The notes beneath the pieces were generated by a model, which was not told the DNA's origin, did not search any database, and worked only from the letters and a program-made list of their open reading frames with translations. From CAZNEZ01 sp964572475 (GTDB lineage Bacteria > Bacillota > Clostridia > Lachnospirales > Lachnospiraceae): a DNA stretch of 50,686 nt. Location: contig CAZNEZ010000011.1 in assembly GCA_964572475.1 (NCBI GenBank), positions 1 to 50,686 on the forward strand, given 5' to 3'. The translations under genes were made by a program, and so were the position numbers. Of the stretch, positions 35,701 to 42,278 are shown one piece after another. Within the stretch, counting starts at the first letter, position 1. Each line of letters starts with the position of its first letter.

Positions 35701-36162
35701 GGTATTATTACTGGAATTACTATAAAGACTACTAAGAACAACAAGACGATGGCATTTGTTACAATTGAAGATTTACTTGGAAGTGTTGAAGTTATTATTT
35801 TTCCAAGAGATTATGAGAGCAACAGACAGGAAATAATAGCAGATAATAGAGTCTTTGTAAGAGGAAAAGCAACATTTAATGATGAAGAACAGGGAAAAGT
35901 TATATGCGAAAAGCTGATTTCTTTTGATAAAATGCCTGTCAATTTATGGATAAAATTTCCTGATAAAGAGGATTATTTTCAAAAAGAGCAGGAATTACTT
36001 GAATTGCTTGCAGATTCAGATGGAAATGATACGGTTACAGTTTATTTAGAGAAAGAAAAGTCTAAGAAAGTATTTCCAAGAAGCCGCAATGTTAATGCCA
36101 ATGCAGAGCTCATTGAAAAGTTAGGCGAAAAATATGGACTGAATAATATAAAAGTAGTATAA
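32716..36162 (+). CDS. dnaE: DNA polymerase III alpha subunit (DnaE type)
   Basis: This 1148-residue replicative polymerase has an N-terminal PHP domain (HLHVHTEYSLLDGSSKI; CEVYVAPGS), the polymerase core with catalytic Asp397 and Asp399 in PDIDIDF and a further Asp in MDFLGLRTLT, a helix-hairpin-helix region, and an OB-fold near the C-terminus (NVTIGGIITGI). Length and the absence of an inserted exonuclease domain place it in DnaE1 rather than PolC. GGAGGAT precedes the start. It lies between the HPr-like gene and pfkA. Clostridia usually also carry polC elsewhere. Confidence 0.96.
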   Translation: MAFTHLHVHTEYSLLDGSSKIRELVKRVKELGMDSVAITDHGVMYGVIDFYRAAREEGIKPILGCEVYVAPGSRFDKEANASEDRYYHMVLLAENNIGYKNLMKIVSKGFVDGFYYKPRVDYEILEQYSEGIIALSACLAGEVQRWIQRGMYEEAVKSAKRYEGIFGKGNFFLELQDHGIPEQKNVNQHLLRMSKELNIDLVATNDIHYTYAEDAAAHDILLCIQTNKIVTDENRMRYEGGQYYCKSEAEMAALFPYALNALENTHKIAQRCNVEIEFGVTKLPKYDVPEGYTSWEYLRYLCFKGLKQRYGEKANELEERLEYELSVINKMGYVDYFLIVWDFIFFSKKNDIMVGPGRGSAAGSVVSYTLGITDIDPIKYNLLFERFLNPERVSMPDIDIDFCVERRQEVIEYVMNKYGKDRVVQIVTFGTMAAKGVIRDVGRALDMPYAQVSTIAKMIPNDLNMTIDKALSINMEFKNLYESNQEIKYLIDMSKRLEGLPRHTSMHAAGVLISQKSVDEYVPLSRSSDGTLTTQFVMTTLEELGLLKMDFLGLRTLTVIQNAVRLAEKSNSIKLELMNIDYNDKNVLASIGTGKTEGVFQLESAGMKSFMKELKPDSLEDIIAGIALYRPGPMDFIPKYLKGKNSSEAITYSCPQLIPILEPTHGCIVYQEQVMQIVRDLAGYTLGRSDLLRRAMSKKKAYVMEKERQSFVYGNEEENVPGCIKNGIDEAVANQIYDDMIDFAQYAFNKSHAAAYAVVTYQTAYLKYYYPVEFMAALMSSVIDNTSKVSEYILTCRQLGIEILPPDINEGESGFSVNGNHIRYGLSALKSVGKSVIDSIVEERKNHGRYNSLQDFIERLSGKEVNKRTVESFIKAGALDSLGGSRKQFMMAYVSIMEATNQQKKNIIAGQMSLFELAGEEEKEDFEVKLPNVGEYTKGEILAFEKEVLGVYLSGHPLEEVESKWRKHITNISTDFVVEDGEEPKIDDNKNVTIGGIITGITIKTTKNNKTMAFVTIEDLLGSVEVIIFPRDYESNRQEIIADNRVFVRGKATFNDEEQGKVICEKLISFDKMPVNLWIKFPDKEDYFQKEQELLELLADSDGNDTVTVYLEKEKSKKVFPRSRNVNANAELIEKLGEKYGLNNIKVV

Positions 36163-36171
36163 TTCATTCTA

Positions 36172-36200
36172 TTGAAACCATTTTGTAAATGGATTACAAT
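36172..36200 (+). promoter_or_regulatory. pfkA promoter with palindromic spacer
   Basis: TTGAAA (36172-36177) and TACAAT (36195-36200) are 17 bp apart, each with five of six consensus matches. The spacer holds a perfect palindrome, CCATTT-TGT-AAATGG (36178-36192), a classic place for a repressor operator. Transcription should start near 36207, about 50 nt before the pfkA ATG. Confidence 0.6.
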
Positions 36201-36258
36201 AAGAAAGATTACAGGCAATGAAATATAAACTATTATTAGTGTTATGGAGGCGTTATTT

Positions 36259-37233
36259 ATGGCAAAAGAGATTAAGACTATCGGCGTATTAACAAGTGGT
36301 GGTGATGCACCTGGAATGAACGCAGCGATAAGAGCAGTTGTTAGAACCGCAATAGCTAATGGTAAGACTGTAAAAGGTATTATGAAAGGATATCAGGGAC
36401 TTCTTAGCGAAGAGATTATAGATATGGATGCGCATAGCGTATCAGATACAATTCAGAAGGGTGGAACTATTCTTTATACTGCAAGATGTGAAGAATTTAG
36501 AACTGAAGAAGGTCAGAAGAAGGCAGCAGATATCTGTAAGAAAAATGGAATTGATGGACTTGTTGTAATCGGCGGAGACGGTTCATTCAGAGGAGCTCAG
36601 AAGCTTTCTCATCTTGGAATTAATACAATTGGTGTTCCGGGAACAATTGATCTTGACATTGCATGTACAGATTATACAATAGGTTTTGATACAGCAGTTA
36701 ATACCGCGATGGAAGCTATTGATAAAGTCAGAGATACATCAACATCACATGAAAGATGCAGCATTATTGAGGTTATGGGAAGACATGCTGGATATATAGC
36801 ATTATGGTGTGGTATTGCTAATGGAGCTGAAGATATTCTTTTACCAGAGAGATATGACAATGATGAGCAAAAGATTATTAATCATATTATTGAGAGTAGA
36901 AAAAAAGGCAAGAAACATCATATTATTGTAAATGCAGAAGGAATTGGTCATTCAGCAAGTATGGCTAAGAGAATTGAAGCTGCAACAGGTATGGAGACAA
37001 GAGCAACCATTCTTGGACATATGCAAAGAGGTGGAAGCCCAACATGTAAAGATAGAGTTTATGCATCAATTATGGGTTCATATGCAGTTGATTTACTATG
37101 TGAAGGTAAAAGCAACAGAGTTGTAGCATATGCCAATGGACAGTATGTAGACTTTGAAATAGATGAAGCATTAGCAATGAAGAAAGACATTTCTGAATAT
37201 CAGTTTGATGTTAGCAGAATGTTAGCGAGGTAA
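36259..37233 (+). CDS. pfkA: 6-phosphofructokinase, ATP-type
   Basis: This 324-residue enzyme phosphorylates fructose-6-phosphate, the committing step of glycolysis. It has LTSGGDAPGMNAAIRAVVR near the start, GGDGS with the glycine that marks ATP rather than pyrophosphate use, PGTID instead of PKTID (again ATP-type), and VMGRHAGYIAL. The catalytic motif reads TIDLDIACTD; E. coli has Asn in place of the Leu. The start at 36259 is well spaced from GGAGG at 36246-36250; the in-frame ATG at 36244 lies in that site. It has its own promoter with a possible operator. ktrB follows 25 bp later. Confidence 0.95.
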   Translation: MAKEIKTIGVLTSGGDAPGMNAAIRAVVRTAIANGKTVKGIMKGYQGLLSEEIIDMDAHSVSDTIQKGGTILYTARCEEFRTEEGQKKAADICKKNGIDGLVVIGGDGSFRGAQKLSHLGINTIGVPGTIDLDIACTDYTIGFDTAVNTAMEAIDKVRDTSTSHERCSIIEVMGRHAGYIALWCGIANGAEDILLPERYDNDEQKIINHIIESRKKGKKHHIIVNAEGIGHSASMAKRIEAATGMETRATILGHMQRGGSPTCKDRVYASIMGSYAVDLLCEGKSNRVVAYANGQYVDFEIDEALAMKKDISEYQFDVSRMLAR

Positions 37234-37258
37234 AAAGCACAAGTGTGCTAAAATAGAT

Positions 37259-38653
37259 ATGGTAAATGATAGAGTGTCGATTGCATCCAAAAAATGGAAA
37301 CTTGGAACAACACAGATTATAGTTTTTGGATTCATGGCAGTTATTCTGTTAGGAGGACTCTTGTTAAGTCTTCCGATTTCATCAGCAGATGGTAATTTTA
37401 CACCATTTATTGATGCTGTATTTACATCAACAACGTCAGTTTGTGTTACAGGACTTACAACTGTAGCTACTTATTCTCATTGGAGCATTTTTGGTAAGGT
37501 AATCATTTTAATATTGATTCAATTAGGCGGTTTAGGTGTAATATGTTTTGGCATCAGTCTTCTGATAGCACTTGGCAGAAGAATTACTATGAAAGAAAGA
37601 CTTGTTATTCAAGAATCGTACAATTATGAGTCTTTTAAGGGTTTAGTTAAGTTAGTTAGAAGAGTTTTAAAAGGAACTCTGGCTGTTGAACTAATTGGAG
37701 CAGTTATGTACTCATTACAGTTTGTTCCTGAATATGGATTACTAAAAGGTACAGTATATTCGATATTTCATTCAATATCTGCATTTTGTAATGCAGGTCT
37801 TGATTTGATAGGAGATAACAGTTTTGAAAAGTACGCTACTAATCCTATTGTTAATTTAACTACCATTTTTCTTATAGTAACTGGTGGTATAGGCTTTATG
37901 GTATGGTGGGATATTAAAAAAGTGTTTAAAAATGCTAGGGCAAACGGAAAGATAAGAGGACAGCTTTTCAGCAGACTTACACTTCATTCAAAACTTGCAA
38001 TATCTGTCACAGCATTTTTGATTATTACAGGAACCTTATTGATATTTATGTTTGAGTTTACTAATCCTGAAACTATAGGAGATATGTCTGCGGACAAGAA
38101 GCTTATGGCATCTGCTTTTCAAGCGGTAACAACGAGAACAGCGGGAATTCTTACAATAGCTCAGCAAAATATGAGAGATGCTACCTATATACTTACCTTA
38201 GTTCTGATGTTTATTGGAGGTTCTCCGGTTGGTACAGCGGGTGGTGTTAAGACGACTACAGTAGCAATGCTTTTCTTTGTTGTTATATCTGTAATAAAAG
38301 GAAAGCGTGATACAGAGCTATTTCATAGAAAAATAAGTAACGACAATATTAGAACAGGTCTGGCAGTATTCATAATATATACGTTGGCACTATTTGTGGG
38401 TATTACGGTATTATCTATTACGGAACCCCTTCCACTTAAGAACCTTGTGTTTGAATGCGTTTCAGCTATTGCAACTGTAGGTCTTGGAACGGGTATTACT
38501 AGTGAATTATCAACAATTGGTAAGATGATAATTATTTGTCTTATGTATATTGGACGAATCGGACCAATTACAATGGCAATGGCATTTAACCTTAAGAAGA
38601 CAGATACTTCAAACAGGAGAGAACTTGCCGAGAAGAAGATTATTGTTGGATAG
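37259..38653 (+). CDS. ktrB: Potassium uptake channel subunit (KtrB/TrkH family)
   Basis: This 464-residue membrane protein has four pore-loop repeats with the selectivity glycines: TTSVCVTGL, AFCNAGLDL, AVTTRTAGI and AIATVGLGTG. It conducts K+ with Na+ coupling and is gated by the cytosolic RCK ring made by the next gene. No good ribosome binding site precedes the ATG; instead a short perfect hairpin (AGCAC-AAGT-GTGCT, 37236-37249) lies just upstream, so translation may depend on pfkA readthrough or the start may differ slightly. Length fits KtrB. Confidence 0.93.
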   Translation: MVNDRVSIASKKWKLGTTQIIVFGFMAVILLGGLLLSLPISSADGNFTPFIDAVFTSTTSVCVTGLTTVATYSHWSIFGKVIILILIQLGGLGVICFGISLLIALGRRITMKERLVIQESYNYESFKGLVKLVRRVLKGTLAVELIGAVMYSLQFVPEYGLLKGTVYSIFHSISAFCNAGLDLIGDNSFEKYATNPIVNLTTIFLIVTGGIGFMVWWDIKKVFKNARANGKIRGQLFSRLTLHSKLAISVTAFLIITGTLLIFMFEFTNPETIGDMSADKKLMASAFQAVTTRTAGILTIAQQNMRDATYILTLVLMFIGGSPVGTAGGVKTTTVAMLFFVVISVIKGKRDTELFHRKISNDNIRTGLAVFIIYTLALFVGITVLSITEPLPLKNLVFECVSAIATVGLGTGITSELSTIGKMIIICLMYIGRIGPITMAMAFNLKKTDTSNRRELAEKKIIVG

Positions 38654-38689
38654 TTGATTACAAAATAAAAGTCGTAACATGGAGGTAAA

Positions 38690-39334
38690 ATGAGAGAGAT
38701 TGCAGTTTTTGGTTTAGGAAAATTCGGTAAAAGTGTTGCAGAAGCGTTTTCAAAAGAAGGCGGTAGTGTTCTTGCTATTGATAAGTCACAAGAGAGAATT
38801 CAAGAGATTTCTGATGTTGTTACATACGCAGTTAGAGCTGATATAGCTGATATTGATGTAATGAGGCAATTAGGACTAGGAAATGTTGATGCTTCAGTTG
38901 TAGCGGTAGCTGATAATCTTGAGGCAGCTATTATGGCTACTATCCTGTCAAAAGAAGCCGGAGTACCATATATTATTGCAAAAGCACAGAATGAGGTGCA
39001 TGCAACTGTTCTTAAAAAAGTAGGAGCAGACAAGATTATTTTTCCAGAAAAAGAGATGGGAATTAGAATAGCCCGCAATCTTACATCTAACAATTTTATG
39101 GATATTATTGATTTGTCTGATGATTTTAGTATTGTTGAAGTTCCAATTAGACAGGAATGGGTTGGAAAAACTCTTAAAGAACTTGAAATTCGTAAAAAAT
39201 ATGGTTTTAATATAGTTGCTGAAAGAATTAACGATGATGTAAATGTAAGTATTAACCCAGATGAACCTCTTAAAGAAGAAAGTATGCTTGTTATTATAGG
39301 CGATAACAAAGAGATTGCAAAGGTATTCAGCTAG
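38690..39334 (+). CDS. ktrA: Potassium uptake regulatory RCK subunit (KtrA/TrkA-N)
   Basis: This 214-residue cytosolic protein has a single RCK_N Rossmann domain with VFGLGKFGKSVAEAF and ends with an RCK_C domain (about 135-214), giving the one-repeat KtrA layout rather than the doubled TrkA one. It binds nucleotides, and in related proteins the C-domain binds c-di-AMP, to gate KtrB. ATGGAGG at 38679-38685 supplies the ribosome binding site. The gene is 36 bp after ktrB and 8 bp before the methyltransferase gene. Confidence 0.93.
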   Translation: MREIAVFGLGKFGKSVAEAFSKEGGSVLAIDKSQERIQEISDVVTYAVRADIADIDVMRQLGLGNVDASVVAVADNLEAAIMATILSKEAGVPYIIAKAQNEVHATVLKKVGADKIIFPEKEMGIRIARNLTSNNFMDIIDLSDDFSIVEVPIRQEWVGKTLKELEIRKKYGFNIVAERINDDVNVSINPDEPLKEESMLVIIGDNKEIAKVFS

Positions 39335-39342
39335 GAGAAAGT

Positions 39343-40128
39343 ATGATAAGTTCAGAAAGTAATCAAAACATCAAAGATATTATCAGGCTTCAGACTAAGG
39401 CATCCGCTAGGCGTAAAGAAAAACTTTTTATTGTCGAGGGAATTAAGATGTATCAGGAGATTCCTGAAGGTCAGCTGGTTAAGACGTACTTGTCAGAATC
39501 ATTCTATGCAGCTAATAGAGAAGAATTTACAGAGACGGATTCGTGTATTATTGTAAGTGACAGGATATTTAAAAACATATCTGATACAGTAACTCCGCAG
39601 GGAATTATGGCAATTGTCAGGCAGCATGAGTATAGTCTTAGAGAGATTATAGAATCAGATTTAAAAAAAGCTGGAAGACTTTTTGTTGTACTTGAGAATC
39701 TTCAGGATCCAGGCAATCTTGGAACTATTGTTAGAACTTCTGAAGGAGCTGGAGTTGATGCTATTATTATGTCTAAAGCTACAGTAGATATCTATAATCC
39801 TAAGGTTATCAGATCTACTATGGGATCAATATATAGAGTGCCATTTGTATATGTAGAGGATATTGTAGAAGCTGTTTTAATGCTTAAGAATAGTGGAATA
39901 ATTACATATGCAGCACATTTAAATGGACAGAATGATTATTATGATGAAGATTATAGAAGAGATTCGGCATTTTTAATTGGAAATGAGGCAAATGGTCTTA
40001 GTGAAGAATTAGCATCAAAATCAGACTGTTTAATCAAGATACCTATGAGTGGACAGGTAGAATCACTAAATGCTGCTATAGCAACAACTATTCTGCTATA
40101 TGAGGCAAAACGTCAGAAAAGAAAATAA
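39343..40128 (+). CDS. TrmH/SpoU-family RNA 2'-O-methyltransferase
   Basis: This 261-residue SPOUT enzyme uses SAM to methylate a ribose in rRNA or tRNA. An N-terminal substrate-binding segment (about 1-105; LQTKASARRKEKLFIVEG) is followed by the SpoU motifs LENLQDPGNLGTIVRTSEG, FLIGNEANGLSEE and IPMSGQVESLNAAIA. The target is not determined; RlmB-like 23S rRNA methylation or the thiostrepton-resistance-type group are both possible. AGGAG ahead of the ATG and an 8-bp gap to ktrA suggest cotranscription. No terminator is evident after it. Confidence 0.9.
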   Translation: MISSESNQNIKDIIRLQTKASARRKEKLFIVEGIKMYQEIPEGQLVKTYLSESFYAANREEFTETDSCIIVSDRIFKNISDTVTPQGIMAIVRQHEYSLREIIESDLKKAGRLFVVLENLQDPGNLGTIVRTSEGAGVDAIIMSKATVDIYNPKVIRSTMGSIYRVPFVYVEDIVEAVLMLKNSGIITYAAHLNGQNDYYDEDYRRDSAFLIGNEANGLSEELASKSDCLIKIPMSGQVESLNAAIATTILLYEAKRQKRK

Positions 40129-40191
40129 CTGATATATGCAATAAATAAAAATTAAAAATATAAATTAAATATTAAGAAAAAATGTGCCGCC

Positions 40192-40220
40192 TTGACAAAT
40201 CTAGCATATTCTGTTAATAT
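40192..40220 (+). promoter_or_regulatory. Strong sigma-A promoter of the wall-hydrolase gene
   Basis: TTGACA (40192-40197) and TAATAT (40215-40220) are spaced by 17 bp, with an extended -10 TG at 40212-40213. The predicted start is near 40227. This is one of the best promoter matches in the window. Confidence 0.8.
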
Positions 40221-40262
40221 AACTTTCGTAACAAATTTAACAAATTTGTAACAATTATATTA

Positions 40263-40290
40263 AACAAGTTGCAATGAATGCAAACTTGTT
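40263..40290 (+). other. Leader hairpin before the wall-hydrolase ribosome binding site
   Basis: AACAAGTT-GC (40263-40272) pairs with GCAAACTTGTT (40280-40290) with one bulge; the loop is AATGAAT. AGGAGG lies right after it. The preceding leader contains two TAACAAATTT words in tandem. It may stabilise the mRNA or tune translation. Confidence 0.45.
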
Positions 40291-40303
40291 CAGGAGGTTT
40301 CAA

Positions 40304-41527
40304 ATGAACAAAGCTTTGAAGAAGGCAGCAGCAACGGCAGTATTAGCAATGCTAGGAGTAGCATTTATAATAATGGCCATAGGTATTACAACAAGTATAA
40401 AAGGCAAAGACAGTGAAACTGCCCTTGCAAAAGCAGTTAATGAAGAAGAAACAGAAAATACAGATATGCTGATAGAAGAACTTACAGCTGACAGAGCAGG
40501 AATTAATCCTGAATTGCTTGCTGAGGCAGACCAAGAATCAACAACAGAGCAAGAAACAACAGAGCCAGAGACATCATCATATGAGAATAAGTTTATTGCT
40601 AATATTACAGAATCACTTAATATTAGAAAAGAGCCAAATGGAGAGGTTATTGGTAAACTTTCAGTTGGCGATGGTGGAGATGTAATTGAAAAAGGTACAG
40701 AATGGACAAAGATTACATCAGGAAGTGTTACAGGATATGTAAGCACAGCATATATTAAAATCGGTGATGAAGCGGAAGCACTTGCTTTACAGGTATGTAA
40801 AAAATATGCAATTATTCAATATGATTCATTGAGAGTTAGACAGGGAGCAGGTACTGATTATCAGACATGGGGTGTTACAGGCAAAGGCCACAAATACCTT
40901 ATAACTGCAATCCAAGAAGGCTGGTACAAAATTGACTTTGACGGATTGGAAGGATATATTTGTTCTGATTATGCAACAATTGATGTAAAGATTGGTTCTG
41001 CTATTTCTAAAGAAGAGGAAGAGGCAGCTGCAAAGGCAGCGGCAGAAAAAGCGGCAGCAGAGAAGGCAGCAGCAGAAAAAGCAGCAGCAGATGCTAAAGC
41101 AGCGCTTGCAAAGGCGGCAGCTAACAGTAAACTTGCTGAGACAATACAGACATCAGCTTATAATATGTCAGAAGAAGATGCATATTTAATAGCTTGTGTA
41201 GTATTTACAGAAGCAGGATATGATACACATGAGGATAGATTAGCGGTTGCTAATATTATTCTTAATAGACTGAATGGTGGAGGATACGGAAGTACTATAC
41301 GTGATGTACTTTATGCTAAAAACCAGTTTTCAGTTGTTAACACAGCATATTTTGCTAAGGTAGTTGCAAACGGACCTAACGCAGATTCAATTCAGGCCAC
41401 TAAGGAAGCACTTTCAGGAAAGAATAATGTTCCTAACTATACTAATTTTTGCAGTGCTAAATCAGCAAATTATAGTAAATTTGCAGAGTATTCAATTATA
41501 GGTGGAAATGTATTCTATAGAAAGTAA
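40304..41527 (+). CDS. SH3-domain cell-wall hydrolase with SleB-like catalytic domain
   Basis: This 407-residue exported protein has an N-terminal hydrophobic signal or anchor (about 8-32) and an acidic Thr/Glu-rich linker. Two bacterial SH3 domains follow (about 96-153, SLNIRKEPNGEVIGKL, and 172-228, SLRVRQGAGTDYQTWG), then an Ala/Glu/Lys-rich helical segment (237-280). The C-terminal Hydrolase_2 (SleB/CwlJ) domain spans about 285-407, with catalytic candidate Glu303 in FTEAG. It should bind peptidoglycan and cleave it as a lytic transglycosylase. Two SH3 domains suggest a vegetative or remodelling role rather than spore germination. It has its own strong promoter; AGGAGG supports the start at 40304. 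Confidence 0.87.
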   Translation: MNKALKKAAATAVLAMLGVAFIIMAIGITTSIKGKDSETALAKAVNEEETENTDMLIEELTADRAGINPELLAEADQESTTEQETTEPETSSYENKFIANITESLNIRKEPNGEVIGKLSVGDGGDVIEKGTEWTKITSGSVTGYVSTAYIKIGDEAEALALQVCKKYAIIQYDSLRVRQGAGTDYQTWGVTGKGHKYLITAIQEGWYKIDFDGLEGYICSDYATIDVKIGSAISKEEEEAAAKAAAEKAAAEKAAAEKAAADAKAALAKAAANSKLAETIQTSAYNMSEEDAYLIACVVFTEAGYDTHEDRLAVANIILNRLNGGGYGSTIRDVLYAKNQFSVVNTAYFAKVVANGPNADSIQATKEALSGKNNVPNYTNFCSAKSANYSKFAEYSIIGGNVFYRK

Positions 41528-41592
41528 AGTCTCTTACTTCGTGAAAGGCTGGAGAATGCTCAGTAATCATACAATATAACTTTTAAATAAAA

Positions 41593-41630
41593 ATGGCTTC
41601 GTATCTCTTGGTATGAAGTCATTTTTATTT
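41593..41630 (+). terminator. Rho-independent terminator after the wall-hydrolase gene
   Basis: ATGGCTTCGTAT (41593-41604) pairs with GTATGAAGTCAT (41611-41622), a 12-bp stem with three wobbles and a 6-nt loop, followed by TTTTATTTATTTT. It is directly followed by copy B of the dispersed element. Confidence 0.75.
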
Positions 41631-41640
41631 ATTTTATAGG

Positions 41641-41719
41641 AAATTACGCAGTAACGTGAAACATTTAAGCAGAATGCGAAGTATTCTTCCAAGCATTCAC
41701 GCCGGTGAACGCTTTTTTT
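41641..41719 (+). repeat. Dispersed two-hairpin element, copy B (terminator-like)
   Basis: This copy is nearly identical to 12652-12729. Hairpin 1 is AGAATGC (41671-41677) with GTATTCT (41681-41687), where a G-C pair of copy A has become G-T. Hairpin 2 is AAGCATTCAC (41691-41700) with GTGAACGCTT (41705-41714), with one A-C mismatch, followed by seven T. The alternative pair CGTGAA (41655-41660) with TTCACG (41696-41701) is intact. As at copy A, the element directly follows another terminator. Confidence 0.7.
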
Positions 41720-41808
41720 GGAAAGTTAATATAATATTAAGTTGTAAAAACAAAGCAAATAGAGTATTATAAAAAAGAAAAGATTTCGATGGAAAGGGAG
41801 GAAGCAAG

Positions 41809-42240
41809 ATGGAAGCTATATATTGGTTGGTACTTATGATTATCTTTATTGCGGTAGAAATTGCCTCAATGGGACTCGTTTCCGTTTGGTTTGCGGGAGG
41901 TTCTCTGATTGCATTTATTGCAGCGCAGCTAGATGCTCCAATTAAATTACAGATTATATTATTCTTTGTAGTGTCAATTGTATTATTGATTGCAACAAGA
42001 CCTTTTACAAAAAAGATTACCAACAAGGAGGCATCTAGAACGAATGTAGATGAGCTTATCGGTAAGGTGCTTAAGGTTTCAGAGGATATTGACAATATTA
42101 ACGGAACAGGTCATGTAATAGTGAATGGTATCGAATGGATGGCAAGAGCTTATGAAGAATCTGTTCTAATTAAACAAGATACATTAGTTGAAGTTATTGA
42201 AGTAAAAGGAACAAAACTCATAGTTAAAGAAAAAATATGA
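41809..42240 (+). CDS. NfeD-like membrane protein (short form)
   Basis: This 143-residue protein has two or three N-terminal membrane helices (about 3-66) and a C-terminal soluble OB-fold domain (about 83-143, NVDELIGKVLKVSEDIDN). It is the short NfeD1b type without the ClpP-like protease domain. Such proteins pair with the SPFH protein encoded next and are thought to help organise membrane microdomains. GGGAGG precedes the ATG. The dispersed element and a terminator separate it from the upstream gene, so it starts a new unit. Confidence 0.85.
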   Translation: MEAIYWLVLMIIFIAVEIASMGLVSVWFAGGSLIAFIAAQLDAPIKLQIILFFVVSIVLLIATRPFTKKITNKEASRTNVDELIGKVLKVSEDIDNINGTGHVIVNGIEWMARAYEESVLIKQDTLVEVIEVKGTKLIVKEKI

Positions 42241-42278
42241 TTTGATGCGTAGAAGAGCGCACTAGAATGGAGGATTTT

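Noticed and set aside
36244..36258. Extended N-terminus of pfkA and similar genes
   Set aside because: The upstream ATG is part of the Shine-Dalgarno sequence; family alignments begin at the downstream start.
38800..39309. 169-codon open frame on the minus strand
   Set aside because: It is antisense to ktrA, Ser/Ile-rich as expected from a shadow of a coding strand, and lacks any recognisable motif.
40221..40303. c-di-AMP (ydaO-type) riboswitch before the wall-hydrolase gene
   Set aside because: The leader is only about 75 nt, AT-rich, with one simple hairpin; the large conserved core of that riboswitch does not fit.
40992..41189. Gln/Arg-rich plus-strand frame
   Set aside because: It is a frame-shifted reading of the Ala-rich repeat inside the wall-hydrolase gene.
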